From NCBI RefSeq assembly GCF_900113015.1, contig NZ_FONV01000021.1, positions 1 to 64,000 of the forward strand: a stretch of DNA of 64,000 nucleotides. Direction: 5' to 3'. A program made the position numbers and the translations under genes. Within the stretch, counting starts at the first letter, position 1; each line of letters starts with the position of its first letter. Under the pieces are notes generated by a model, which had not been told where the DNA came from, made no database searches, and saw nothing but the letters and a program-made list of their open reading frames with translations. Positions 33,465 to 42,630 of this stretch are shown in pieces. Source of the DNA: Actinoplanes philippinensis (GTDB taxonomy: Bacteria; Actinomycetota; Actinomycetes; Mycobacteriales; Micromonosporaceae).

Positions 33465-34799
33465 TCAGCGGCTGAGGGCCTTCTCCCAGATCAGGCGTAC
33501 GGCGGGGAGCACCTCGGAGACGGCCGGGATGCTCGGGCCCGGCTCGCGCACGCCGACGGTCAGGGCCGGTGCGGAGCGTTCCAGTGAGCCCGCCATCCGG
33601 TCGATGTCGGTGATGATCGAGCCGGTCAGCACCAGCACACCGGTGTCGTCCACCTCGGTCCGGACCTTGCGCAGTGTCCGGTGGCGTTCCTCACGCAGCC
33701 CGTTGAGCAGCTCGTGCAGGTTGCCGGTGTCCGGCCCGCTGTCGGCGTGCCGGTCGGCGACCAGGGCGGCGTGCGCCGTGAACGCGTCGGCCGCGGTGGC
33801 CAGCACCTGGCCGATCTCGCCGGGCACCCCGGGGGAGCCGGGTGTCGCGGCGGCGTCGAACATCGACCGGGCCACCGAGTTGACCTGCTGAACCCCGTGC
33901 TCCAGCGCGCGCAGCGTCTGGTCGAGCGGAGTCACCCGGGTCATCGGCGTGGTCAGCGACCAGCGAGCCTGCCGGCCCAGCTCGTCGACCGCGGCGACCG
34001 CGTCGGCCAGATCCTCGTCCAGCTCACGCGAACGGGCCAGCCACGCGGCCGCCTGGTCACGGTCGTAGCCGTCCCGGACGCCCGCGCCGAGACGGCCCAG
34101 CAGCGCGGCGATCTCGGTCGACAGGTGGGCCAGCTTCCACCGGGCCCGCTCCAGCGGCGTCATGCCGCTGACCAGCGGCGACACGATCACGCCGACGACG
34201 ATGCCGAGGACGGTCGCGGCGACCCGCTGCCACACGAACGACTCCGTCACCACCGTGCCGCCGACCAGGATGCCCAGCGACGTCAGCGGCACCGTGGCCG
34301 AGCCGTCGCCCAGCCGCAGCAGCCGGCCCAGCGCCAGACCGCACCCGGCGATCACCGCGACACCCCACTCGTTGATGCCGAAGGCGCCCCACACCACCAC
34401 CGCCACACCGATCCCGGCGAGCGTGCCGACCAGCCGCTGCGCGCCCTCGCGCACCGAGGCGTGCGAGCTCATCTGCACCGACAGCGTCGCGGAGATCGCC
34501 GCGGTGATCGGCCCGACCAGGTGCAGGGTGTCGGCGGCCGTCCAGGCGATCCCGGCGGCCGCCGCGGTGACCAGCACCGACCGGGCGGTGTCCGGCTCGA
34601 TCCGGTCGCGGCACCGGCGGGCCAGCCGCCGCGCCGGGGCCGGCAGGTGCGGGAGCACCCGGGCCAGCAGTGCGCGGCAGGTGAGCTCGACCGCGGGTTT
34701 GACCTTGCGCCGCAACAGGGTCGCGACGACCGCGCAGAGAGTCAGGCCGACAGCGACGACCGTGATCGGATGAGTGGACGACAGGAACGACTGGAACAA
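33465..34799 (-). CDS. aromatic acid exporter (FUSC)-like membrane protein
   Basis: The product has 444 residues from TTG 34799, or up to 472 from an ATG at 34883; the intervening DNA is AT-rich and looks like promoter. One N-terminal span (THPITVVAVGLTLCAVVATLL) is followed by a block of five or six spans (about residues 75-240) with IGVAVVVWGAFGINEWGVAV and LGIVVGVIVSPLV. This is the FUSC/ArAE half-repeat. The remaining 200 residues are a cytoplasmic helical domain. The family exports aromatic acids and similar organic anions by proton exchange. The substrate here is not known. Confidence 0.75.
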   Translation of the reverse strand: MFQSFLSSTHPITVVAVGLTLCAVVATLLRRKVKPAVELTCRALLARVLPHLPAPARRLARRCRDRIEPDTARSVLVTAAAAGIAWTAADTLHLVGPITAAISATLSVQMSSHASVREGAQRLVGTLAGIGVAVVVWGAFGINEWGVAVIAGCGLALGRLLRLGDGSATVPLTSLGILVGGTVVTESFVWQRVAATVLGIVVGVIVSPLVSGMTPLERARWKLAHLSTEIAALLGRLGAGVRDGYDRDQAAAWLARSRELDEDLADAVAAVDELGRQARWSLTTPMTRVTPLDQTLRALEHGVQQVNSVARSMFDAAATPGSPGVPGEIGQVLATAADAFTAHAALVADRHADSGPDTGNLHELLNGLREERHRTLRKVRTEVDDTGVLVLTGSIITDIDRMAGSLERSAPALTVGVREPGPSIPAVSEVLPAVRLIWEKALSR

Positions 34800-34969
34800 C
34801 GAAACAGCTTTCTTTCTCGCGTACGGGTGTCCGACGCAAAAACTATCGGCGGGCACGTCCGGCCAATCGCCGAAATCGGGCAAATGTGATCACCGTCGCC
34901 CTCGTCGGAGTGCCGCCCCGGCCGGCGTCCTCGCGACGCTCACCCGGTGCCGGACCGGGCCGGCCACCA

Positions 34970-35095
34970 CACCGTGCTCGGCCTGGTGCTGCTCGGAACC
35001 GGCATCGGCGCCGGATCCCGGTCGGCCGCCTGCACCGTGCTCGGCCTGGTGCTGTTCGGAACCGGCATCGGCGCCGGAGTCCGGTCGGCCGCCCT
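34970..35095. repeat. 63-bp direct repeat, two copies
   Basis: Copies at 34970-35032 and 35033-35095 differ at only a few positions. In one plus-strand frame they encode a hydrophobic glycine-rich repeat, TVLGLVLLGTGIGAGSRSAA, ending at a stop, but no start codon fits. The surrounding 300-base gap (34800-35106) shows no other gene. Confidence 0.75.
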
Positions 35096-35106
35096 GTGAC
35101 GGCCGG

Positions 35107-35403
35107 TCAGTCGTTGTCCGGCGCCGCGGTCCGGTGGTGCTCGGTCAGCTCCAGGTCGATGAAAGCGCTGATCATCGCGCGGTAGACGCGCTCCACCACC
35201 TCGGGTGAGGCGTCCTGCTCGGTGGCCAGGGCGCGCACCCGGCTGATCACCTGCTCGACGCGCGCGGGAGCGCGGACCCCCTGCTCGTCGCTCTTGAAGG
35301 CGGCCGCCGCCCGGACCAGCCGCTCGCGCTGGGCGAGCAGGCCGACGACCTGGCTGTCGAGAGCGTCGATCCGGCGGCGGACGTCGTCCAGGGAGGTGGC
35401 CAT
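35107..35403 (-). CDS. chorismate mutase, AroQ class
   Basis: The 98-residue all-helical protein converts chorismate to prephenate in phenylalanine/tyrosine synthesis, or acts as a related lyase. Active-site positions of the AroQ fold are present: Arg in RRRIDALD (9-11), Arg in LAQRERLV, Lys37 in AFKSDE, and Arg/Glu in RVEQVISRVR. The ATG at 35403 opens the usual N-terminus DDVRRRIDALDSQVVGLLAQR. The size fits a stand-alone domain without a signal peptide, so it is cytoplasmic. It is not next to other aromatic amino-acid genes. Confidence 0.92.
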   Translation of the reverse strand: MATSLDDVRRRIDALDSQVVGLLAQRERLVRAAAAFKSDEQGVRAPARVEQVISRVRALATEQDASPEVVERVYRAMISAFIDLELTEHHRTAAPDND

Positions 35404-35469
35404 CCGTCCATCGTGCCAGGTGGCCACCGGGCGGGTGTGGCGCGACGCCGGAGCGGGCAGAGATCGGGA

Positions 35470-36156
35470 ATGCTGAGCAAAACGATCCGGATCGCGTCGG
35501 GTGCCGGACTTCTGGGCCTTTCGATGACGGCGTGCACCGCAGCCGAGCCCGCCGTGACCACCAGCCCGGCGGCGCAGACGAGCCCGGCGGCGAGCACGCG
35601 GGCCGCGGCCGCCGACGGGATCCCGGCCGGCGCCCTGCTCCAGCCCGCTGACGTCGGCGGGGTGCAGGCCGAGCCGCTGGACCAGGGCGAGTACGCCCAT
35701 GTGCGTCCGCTGCGGCCGTGTGGCGACGACCGCTATCCCAGTGACGGCTCGCGGACCGACGCGGTGGCCGTGCAGTACGCCGTGCCCGGCGCCGAACAGG
35801 GCAGCACCCCCAGCGTGGTGATCGAGTTCGTCGGGCGGCACGAGCCCGGGGGAGCGGCCGCACAGTTCCGGGACATCGGCGCGGCCCTGGACCGGTGCCC
35901 CGGCGGACTCGGCGAGGGACAGCGCAAGTGGGAGATCGTCGAGTCCGACGACGACTCGATGCTGATCCGGATCGGACAGCGGTTCGCCTACGCCGACGAG
36001 AAGCCGGCGACCGTCAACCACTATGCGGCGCTGTCCCGGGTGAACGACGCCGTCGTCGTGGTCGCCGACCTGGGCTGGGAGAACTCCGACGGGTCGGAGA
36101 AGCTCGTCCGTGACCTGATCGCCAAGGCGGAGCAGCGGGCCGCCACCGTGTCCTGA
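35470..36156 (+). CDS. lipoprotein of unknown function
   Basis: The ATG at 35470 gives a 228-residue protein with a lipoprotein signal: basic start, hydrophobic GAGLLGLSM and the lipobox-like LSMTAC with Cys22. A Thr/Ala/Ser-rich linker follows (about 25-50), then a beta-rich domain with ALLQPADVGG and two cysteines (RPCGDD, DRCPGG). It resembles the extracellular sensor-type domains found on other actinobacterial lipoproteins. It is divergent from the chorismate mutase gene. The upstream in-frame start at 35413 would bury the signal peptide. Confidence 0.75.
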   Translation: MLSKTIRIASGAGLLGLSMTACTAAEPAVTTSPAAQTSPAASTRAAAADGIPAGALLQPADVGGVQAEPLDQGEYAHVRPLRPCGDDRYPSDGSRTDAVAVQYAVPGAEQGSTPSVVIEFVGRHEPGGAAAQFRDIGAALDRCPGGLGEGQRKWEIVESDDDSMLIRIGQRFAYADEKPATVNHYAALSRVNDAVVVVADLGWENSDGSEKLVRDLIAKAEQRAATVS

Positions 36157-36190
36157 ACCGCTACCGTGCCCGATATGCGATGATCGATGC

Positions 36191-37666
36191 GTGCAGAGAC
36201 CGGCTCTCCTGACGGCCGCGGCCGCCGGCTCCGTCGCGATCCTGGGAGCGCTGTCCGGAGCTGATCAGTTCGCGGCGCAGGCCGGAGTGCTGGCGCTCGG
36301 TTCCCTCGGCGTCGTCGTCGCCGCGCGGCACGAGGCGGCCCGCCGGGTCCGGTGGTCGCTGCTCGCGGGCATCGCCGTGCTCGCGGTCGCCGTCGCCGTA
36401 CCGGACATCCTGAGCCCGCCGGTCACCGGCCCACAGTTGCTGTCGCCGGCGGCCGGCGACACCGGCACGTTCGTGCGGGACGTGGTGGACAGCGAGTGGC
36501 TCACCGTCCTCGCGGTCCTGCTGGCGTGCGCGGCCTTCACGCGGGCGGCGACCACGAGGCGGCCGGCCGGGGAGATGCCCGGGGGCGCGGAGTCCGGGAT
36601 GTCGGCGGCCACCGAGCCGGGCGCCGCGGCGCCGGGGATCACGAGCCACGGCGTCCAGGGGCCGGCCGTCACGGATTCCGGTGGCGAGGGGCCGGCAGTT
36701 ACGAGCCACGGCGTCCAGGGGCCGGCGGTCACGGATTCCGGTGGCGAGAAGCTGGCGGTCACGAGCCACGGCGTCCAGGGGCCGGCGGTCACGGATTCCG
36801 GTGGCGAGGGGCTGGCGGTTACGAGCCACGGCGGCGAGGGGCCGACGGTTACGAGCCACGGCGGCGAGGGGCCGGCCGTCACGGACCACGGCGGCGAGGA
36901 ATCGTCGGTTGCGGGGCCTGCGGTCGGGAGGCCCGCCGGGAACGAATCGGCGGTGACCACGTCTGCCGACCACCGGAGAGCGAGACCGGCGATCGTGGCC
37001 GCGGCGGTGGGTTTCCTGCTCCTCGTCGTCGCCCTCGCTGATCTGGGAGTGGCCGCGGCCGGGCAGAGGACCGGCGAGGCGGCGCGCGAGTTGATCGTCA
37101 CCGTGGCGTTTCCGATGTTGGTCGCTCTGCTGGCGATCATTTCGGCGGTCTGGGGCGCCTACCGCGTGGCCGGTGAGGCGGCGGTAGGCGATGGCGTGAC
37201 GGTGTCCGATGACGCAGCGGCCACCGATGGCCCGGCGATGGCTGATGGCACAGCGCCGGATGGTGGGACTGCGATGGCTGGCGGCATGGCCTCGGATGGC
37301 GGTACGGCGTCGGATGGCGGCACGGCGTCGGATGGTGGGACTGCGGCGGCCCGCGGCACGGTGGAGGCCGGCGGGATTCTGGCGGCGGTTCGTGCGGCGG
37401 CCGGCGCCATGCTGAGCGCCGGCGGCCTGGTCGCCGCCGGTGGACTGCTGCTGGCGGTCTCCGCGCTGGCGGTGGTCTACCTAGGGGTGCTGTCGGCGCC
37501 GCTGCCCTTCGGCTACGCACGCCAACTGATCTTCGATGTGGCGACGATCCGTACCACGTGGGGTGATCTTGATCTGATCGCCGCGCTGAGGCTTGCCGGA
37601 TGTCTCGGCGGTGCGGCCTGTGCCGTCCTCGGATCCATGTCCGCGGTGCGTCGGCCCGCGCCCTGA
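36191..37666 (+). CDS. multi-span membrane protein with repetitive loop
   Basis: The 491-residue protein begins at GTG 36191 and has about six or seven membrane spans. These lie near residues 5-25, 30-75, 97-115, 265-285, 300-325, 400-430 and 455-480. Between the third and fourth lies a low-complexity loop (about 145-240) of 20-residue repeats (VTSHGVQGPAVTDSGGEG). A second loop (about 340-395) has repeated SDGGTA units. The loops are probably flexible and outside the membrane. The fold is not recognised; neither transport nor enzymatic motifs are visible. Confidence 0.75.
   Translation: MQRPALLTAAAAGSVAILGALSGADQFAAQAGVLALGSLGVVVAARHEAARRVRWSLLAGIAVLAVAVAVPDILSPPVTGPQLLSPAAGDTGTFVRDVVDSEWLTVLAVLLACAAFTRAATTRRPAGEMPGGAESGMSAATEPGAAAPGITSHGVQGPAVTDSGGEGPAVTSHGVQGPAVTDSGGEKLAVTSHGVQGPAVTDSGGEGLAVTSHGGEGPTVTSHGGEGPAVTDHGGEESSVAGPAVGRPAGNESAVTTSADHRRARPAIVAAAVGFLLLVVALADLGVAAAGQRTGEAARELIVTVAFPMLVALLAIISAVWGAYRVAGEAAVGDGVTVSDDAAATDGPAMADGTAPDGGTAMAGGMASDGGTASDGGTASDGGTAAARGTVEAGGILAAVRAAAGAMLSAGGLVAAGGLLLAVSALAVVYLGVLSAPLPFGYARQLIFDVATIRTTWGDLDLIAALRLAGCLGGAACAVLGSMSAVRRPAP
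36640..36900. repeat. 60-bp coding tandem repeats
   Basis: About four copies with a 60-base period, each containing acgagccacggcgtccaggg and acggattccggtggcgag, encode the 20-residue loop repeats of the membrane protein. The final copies shorten to a 30-base period. High similarity implies recent expansion. Confidence 0.8.
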
Positions 37667-37719
37667 TCGAAGGCGCGGCCGGGTGCGCGGAGGCCGCGGG
37701 CCGCGCGTGTCCTGAGTGA

Positions 37720-37752
37720 CCCGCCCGCGCCCGGAGAAAGGGCACGGGCGGG
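37720..37752. terminator. bidirectional terminator hairpin
   Basis: CCCGCCCGCGCCC pairs with GGGCACGGGCGGG (one C-A mismatch) around a 7-base loop, between the convergent membrane protein and MalQ genes. Confidence 0.75.
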
Positions 37753-37759
37753 CAAGGGT

Positions 37760-39607
37760 TCAGGACGGGCGGTCGGTGAGGGTGGCCAGGACGTCGCGGG
37801 CGAGTGGCGCCGCCAGCAGTTCCTCGACCGGTGCGGGCAGGGCGATCCGCCAGTTCGGGTATTCGTCGATGGTGCCGGGCATGTTGGGTCGTTCGCTGAC
37901 GCCGGCGGCGTCGTCGAGGGTGGCGACGACGACCCGGGACGGGCTGGCGGCGAGTTCGCGGTATTCGGCGAGGACGACGGCGTGCACCTGGTCGGGGCCG
38001 AACGGGCCGGACGGGTCGACGGCGGCCTGTTCGCACAGTTCGCGGCGGGCGCCGGCGACGAAGGCCGGGTCGTACGTCTTGCCGATCCGGTCCATGTCGG
38101 TCTCGTCGGCGCCGGTCAGGATGCCGGCGATGGTGGCCTGGTCGTGGGTGCTCGCCGCGCCCATCGAGCCGGCCGGGTTGAACCGGGACATCCGGCCCAT
38201 CTCGGTACGGTAGCCGAGCATCCCGATCGCGGCCATCGTCTCCCGGACCTCGGGGGCGACGGTGCCGATGTCCTCGCCGACGATCCACGCGCCGGCCCGG
38301 CACGCCTCGATGCGCAGCACGGCGAGCAGCGCGTCGACCGGGTACCGCACGTAGGCGCCGTCGGCGACGGTTCCGTCGACGGGCACCCAGAACAGCTGCC
38401 ACAGCTGCATGACGTGGTCGATGCGCAGCGCCCCGGCGTGCCGCAGCCCGGCCCGGATCAGGGCGGTGAACGGCGCGAACCCGGCCGCGGTGAGCAGCTG
38501 CGGGTCGAACGGCGGGAGCGACCAGCGCTGACCCTCCCGGTTCCACGGGTCGGCGGGGCAGCCCACCTCGAAGTCGAAGGCGAGCAGGTCCTGATGCTGC
38601 CAGGCGTCGGCGGACCCGAAGTCGAAGCCGACGGCCATGTCCACGCAGACGGTGACGCCGCTGTGGCAGGCGACGGCGAACTGCCGGTCGGCGACCCACT
38701 GGCACCACATGTGGAAGCGGATCCGGTCGGCGTGCGCGCCGGTGAACACGGCGACGGCCGGGGCCTGCGGGTGCCGGTACCGCTCGGGCCACTGGCGCCA
38801 GTCGCCGCCGTACAGCTCGGCCAGCACCGACCAGGTGGCGAACGCGGTCAGGTCGTCGCCTTGCTCGCCGGCCCAGGCCTGGAACTCGGCCGGCTCGTCG
38901 CGCCGGGTCACCGCCCACACCCGTTCCAGCGCGGTGGTCTTGAGCTTGGCGACGGCGTCCCGGTCGATGCGGCGCTGCGCGTTGAGGGCGCGTCCGGCGG
39001 CGGCCAGGTCGGACAGGTCGGCACGTTCCGCGCCGGGCGCCTCGCCGGGCGCCACGTGCAGGACGTTCAGCCACTGCCGGCTGGCCGGGCTGTAGGGCGA
39101 GTTCATCGCCGGGCTGACCGGGGCCATCGCGTGGACCGGGCTGACCATCACCACCCCGGCCTTGCGGGCGGCCGCCGACCGGGCGATCAGCGCCAGGTCG
39201 CGGAAGTCGCCGATGCCCCACGAGTCGCGGCTGCGAGCGGCGTACAGCTGCACGGCGAGCCCACCGGTGCGCGGCGGCTGCGGGAGCTGCTCGGGCGCGG
39301 CCAGGAGCAGGTGCGTGGAGCCGTCGCCGGTGGTCAGCCGGTGGTACCCGGGCCGGTCGACGAAACCCTCGGCGTGGGCCACGCCGCCGTCCTCCAGGTC
39401 GATTCGGCCGTACAGCCGGGGATGCCAGCGGCCGGGTGTCGCGATGACGACGTCGGCGTCGGCCTCGCCGCGCCGGAACCGCGCGGCGAGCGTGTCACCG
39501 GTGCGGTCCGCGACACCGCGGACGATGCCGAAGGCGTCGGTCCAGCGCGGGACGACGCCCAGCGCGGCGTAGTCGCTGTCGGTGCGGGCGTGCGGCGTCA
39601 GGGTCAT
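37760..39607 (-). CDS. malQ: 4-alpha-glucanotransferase (amylomaltase)
   Basis: This 615-residue GH77 enzyme transfers alpha-1,4-glucan chains in maltodextrin and glycogen turnover. The first 130 residues are the beta-rich N-terminal domain of actinobacterial MalQ. The catalytic barrel contains MNSPYSPASRQWLN, the nucleophile region RIDHVMQLWQ, the acid/base region VGEDIGT and the late conserved segment NMPGTIDEYPNW. The ATG at 39607 is the first in the conserved frame. It ends at the terminator shared with the convergent membrane-protein gene and is otherwise alone. Confidence 0.93.
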   Translation of the reverse strand: MTLTPHARTDSDYAALGVVPRWTDAFGIVRGVADRTGDTLAARFRRGEADADVVIATPGRWHPRLYGRIDLEDGGVAHAEGFVDRPGYHRLTTGDGSTHLLLAAPEQLPQPPRTGGLAVQLYAARSRDSWGIGDFRDLALIARSAAARKAGVVMVSPVHAMAPVSPAMNSPYSPASRQWLNVLHVAPGEAPGAERADLSDLAAAGRALNAQRRIDRDAVAKLKTTALERVWAVTRRDEPAEFQAWAGEQGDDLTAFATWSVLAELYGGDWRQWPERYRHPQAPAVAVFTGAHADRIRFHMWCQWVADRQFAVACHSGVTVCVDMAVGFDFGSADAWQHQDLLAFDFEVGCPADPWNREGQRWSLPPFDPQLLTAAGFAPFTALIRAGLRHAGALRIDHVMQLWQLFWVPVDGTVADGAYVRYPVDALLAVLRIEACRAGAWIVGEDIGTVAPEVRETMAAIGMLGYRTEMGRMSRFNPAGSMGAASTHDQATIAGILTGADETDMDRIGKTYDPAFVAGARRELCEQAAVDPSGPFGPDQVHAVVLAEYRELAASPSRVVVATLDDAAGVSERPNMPGTIDEYPNWRIALPAPVEELLAAPLARDVLATLTDRPS

Positions 39608-39717
39608 ACCGAAGACGGTCCCGGCGCCGCGGTGCGCGCACGTTTCCGCAGGCGGTGCGTCCGGGTTGCAGACGATGGGGGTACGCCGTCCGCGCCCCCG
39701 CCGCGCGCAAGAGGCGG

Positions 39718-41343
39718 TCAGGCCGCGCTGACCCGGTCCCGGCCGGCGTGCTTGGCGGCGTAGAGACTCGTGTCGGCGCGCCCGAGCAGCAGATCCGGGG
39801 TGACCGGCCCGTCGGTGTGGGTGGCCACGCCGATGCTCACGGTCACCGGCAGCGTGCCGGTCAGCGGGCTCCAGTCGTTCGTCCGTACCATCGCCGCCAG
39901 GGTTTCGCAGCGGTGCTGTGCCGCGGTCGCGCCGACTCCCGGCAGGAGCAGCAGGAACTCCTCCCCACCGAGCCGGGCGGCGATCTCCGAGCCGGTGACG
40001 AACCGGTTGAGCAGCGCCCCGAGCTCGCGCAGCACGGCGTCCCCGGCGGCGTGGGTCAGCTGGTCGTTGATCCGTTTGAAGTGGTCGGCGTCGACGACCG
40101 CGACGGACAGCGGCTGACCGCTGCGGCGGGCGGCGGCGACCGCGGCGGCCAGTCGCTCGTCGGCGTAGCGGCGGTTGTACAGCCCGGTGAGCGCGTCCTG
40201 GTAGGCCAGCGCCTGGAACCGTTCGGAGGCCCGGCGCGCCTCCTCGGCCTCGAAGATCGCCTGCATGGCGTAGGCGCGGGCCTCGCGTTCGGCGGAGTGC
40301 AGCGCCTCCGAGCGGGCGTGGTAGAGCCGGTACTCCTCGTACGCCTCCCGGAACCGTCCGCCCTCGGCGTGCCACTCGGCGCGGGCGCGGTGGACGCGGG
40401 CGGCGACACCGGCGAGCCCGCGTTTGTCGCAGACCTCCCCGGCCCAGTCCAGGGTCCGGCCGGTCAGCTCGGCGCGGCCGGTGCTCTGGTAGATCTCGAC
40501 CAGGGTGAGCAGGCATTCGGGCAGGCTGTCGGCCTCGCTGAGCAGCGGCCCGTACGGGTCGTCGAGGACCGGCTGCAGCGCCGCCTCGGCCTCGTCGGGG
40601 CGGCCCTGCAGGAGCGCGATCCGGGCGAGGGTGTCCAGGTAGAGGCCGTCCAGCCCGATGCCGTGGTCGGCGGCGATCGTCCGCATCTGCCGGGCCAGGT
40701 CGTTGGCGGTGTCGACGTCCTCGTTCTCGTAGGCGGTGAAGGCCATGTTGTTGATGACCGTGAGCGCCTGGTCGGCGTCGTCGTTCTTCTCGGCGATCAG
40801 CAGCGCCTCACCGAACCGGCGCTCGGCCTCGTGGAACTGCCCGTTGAGGTCGAGCAGCAGGGCCAGCGTGATGAGGTTGCTGCAGCGCAGCCGCTCGGGC
40901 AGGTTCTCGGCGTGCTGGAGTCCGGTGACCGCGTGGGCGAGGGCCTGCGCGCTGTCGCCGAGCCGCCGGTAGAAGATCGCCTGGAGCCGGTGCCCGCGGG
41001 CCAGCAGCACGTCGTGGCCGTTCTGCTCGGCCCAGAGGGTGACGGCCGCGGCGACCCGTCCCTGCTCGGCCAGGTCGCCGCGCCGGCCAGCCACGTCGGC
41101 GAGGATCAGCTGCGCCCGGTGCACCAGGTCGTCGAAGCCGTGGTGGCGGGCCTGCAGCTCCACGACCGCGGCCGGCGCCGACACCGCCTCGAAGTTCTTC
41201 GGGGTGAGCAGTTCCAGCTCCTGCAGGCGCGCGATCAACTGCTCGCGTGTCGAGGACTGATCCGGCGGGGTCGTGATCACCGCTGAAGGTTCGGCCCGCA
41301 ACCCCGTCACCTGAGACGTCTCCCGGCCGGTCACGATGACCAT
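39718..41343 (-). CDS. TPR-type diguanylate cyclase
   Basis: The 541-residue soluble protein has an N-terminal helical-repeat region (about residues 30-370). This includes TPR-like pairs such as LLLDLNGQFHEAERRFGEAL and ARIALLQGRPDEAEAALQPV. A C-terminal GGDEF domain (about 380-540) has an intact active site RLGGEEFLLLLPG and the substrate segment LTGLYNRRYADERL. It probably makes cyclic di-GMP when a ligand or partner binds the repeats. There is no EAL domain. The ATG at 41343 is chosen because the frame upstream is low-complexity. It is the second cyclic-di-GMP gene in the window. Confidence 0.9.
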   Translation of the reverse strand: MVIVTGRETSQVTGLRAEPSAVITTPPDQSSTREQLIARLQELELLTPKNFEAVSAPAAVVELQARHHGFDDLVHRAQLILADVAGRRGDLAEQGRVAAAVTLWAEQNGHDVLLARGHRLQAIFYRRLGDSAQALAHAVTGLQHAENLPERLRCSNLITLALLLDLNGQFHEAERRFGEALLIAEKNDDADQALTVINNMAFTAYENEDVDTANDLARQMRTIAADHGIGLDGLYLDTLARIALLQGRPDEAEAALQPVLDDPYGPLLSEADSLPECLLTLVEIYQSTGRAELTGRTLDWAGEVCDKRGLAGVAARVHRARAEWHAEGGRFREAYEEYRLYHARSEALHSAEREARAYAMQAIFEAEEARRASERFQALAYQDALTGLYNRRYADERLAAAVAAARRSGQPLSVAVVDADHFKRINDQLTHAAGDAVLRELGALLNRFVTGSEIAARLGGEEFLLLLPGVGATAAQHRCETLAAMVRTNDWSPLTGTLPVTVSIGVATHTDGPVTPDLLLGRADTSLYAAKHAGRDRVSAA

Positions 41344-41534
41344 TATCAAAGAGCCCGGCCCGAATCGGTGACGGCGTATCAGCCGATCATTCCTGTCCGA
41401 GTGGGTCGACCGGCCCTGACCTGGTGATCCTCTAGCGAACGCCGTATCAGGAAACCGCGGAATCGTTCTTTTGGACGGAAGCCGGGATCCGCTCGGCGGC
41501 CACAAGAATCGACTCCCTGGAAAGGCTGCCACTC

Positions 41535-42536
41535 GTGACCAGTGCCGCAAACATCGAACGTCTCGAACGCGAGGGCCGTCACCTCGAGCCCGCCCGTACC
41601 GGCGACCCGGATCTCGGCCCCTTCGCACTGCTCCCCGGCACCTGGGCGAACAAGCCGAATCTGCCCGGACGTGGCTGGAACATGATCGCCCTGCCGTTCG
41701 CCCCCGCCGACGGCCAGGGCGGGCCACCCTTCCGCCTGCTGGTGAACCAGTACAACGAGGAGCTCAAGTTCCAGCTGGTCGACAAGGCCGTGCCGAACCG
41801 CGGCGTCGACCTGGCCGGCCCGAAGAACACCGACCAGAAGATCGTGGCCATCGACTACGAGCAGGCCATCGCGCAGATCGTCGCGGACGACTTCCCGCAG
41901 AGCGGGCTGGCCGGCCGTCCCGACCTGGCGATCCACCACGAGCCGGGGCTGCTGCTGAACCTGCTCGACCAGGTCGAGATCGGCGGTCCCCGGATCGCGC
42001 GCCTGGCCACGATCCCGCACGGCGACTCGGTGCTCGCGCTCGGCGACTTCCGGACCGATCCGGGCGCGCCGAACATCCCGACCGTCAACTCGCTGCCGAT
42101 CGGGGTCAGCCAGGATCTGAACAGCCCCTACCTGGCGGCGTACAAGCACTTCCACGACAACCCGTTCCAGAACCTGTTCGACCCCACCGATCCGACCGCG
42201 CTGCTCAAGTTGGCCAACCAGGGCGTGAACATCAAGCAGACCACGGTTCTGGAGTTCGACTCGACGGTCGAGCGGGCCGGGATCAGCAACATCCCGTTCG
42301 TCGTGAAGCAGGCCAACGCCTCCGAGATGAAGGCGACGTTCTTCCTGCAGGAGATCGAGGAGGCGGACGGGACCATCCGGCTGCGCCTGCAGTACGTCCA
42401 GGTGGTGCAGCTGGACTTCTTCCCGCGCCGGGACGGCGGGCCGGGCCGCATCAAGTGGCCGCACGTCAGCATCAACACCATGGAGAAGGTGTCCGACCAC
42501 GTGGACACCGGCTCGTACGCCAAGATGCCCGGCTGA
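41535..42536 (+). CDS. hypothetical protein with nitrobindin-like start
   Basis: The 333-residue soluble protein starts at GTG 41535. Residues 26-40 (LGPFALLPGTWANKP) resemble the opening of nitrobindin-type heme-binding beta-barrels, in which LxxLxGTW begins the first strand. The rest contains repeated beta-rich segments (FRLLVNQYNEELKFQLVD, TVLEFDSTV, RLRLQYVQVVQLDFF) and an IPHGDSVLALGDF block. It has no signal peptide or membrane span. Heme or lipid binding is possible; the heme-ligand residues are not certain. It ends at a very strong terminator. Confidence 0.7.
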   Translation: MTSAANIERLEREGRHLEPARTGDPDLGPFALLPGTWANKPNLPGRGWNMIALPFAPADGQGGPPFRLLVNQYNEELKFQLVDKAVPNRGVDLAGPKNTDQKIVAIDYEQAIAQIVADDFPQSGLAGRPDLAIHHEPGLLLNLLDQVEIGGPRIARLATIPHGDSVLALGDFRTDPGAPNIPTVNSLPIGVSQDLNSPYLAAYKHFHDNPFQNLFDPTDPTALLKLANQGVNIKQTTVLEFDSTVERAGISNIPFVVKQANASEMKATFFLQEIEEADGTIRLRLQYVQVVQLDFFPRRDGGPGRIKWPHVSINTMEKVSDHVDTGSYAKMPG

Positions 42537-42540
42537 AACG

Positions 42541-42570
42541 GATGCGGGAGCCCCGTGAGGCTCCCGCATC
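42541..42570 (+). terminator. perfect 12-bp terminator hairpin
   Basis: GATGCGGGAGCC and its exact complement close the loop CCGTGA, starting 4 bases after the stop at 42536. It also lies downstream of the convergent dehydratase gene. Confidence 0.9.
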
Positions 42571-42630
42571 TCCCCGTCAGACGCGCAGGCTGGCGGGGGC
42601 GAGGGACGGCCGCCTGGGGCGCGGGACGGC

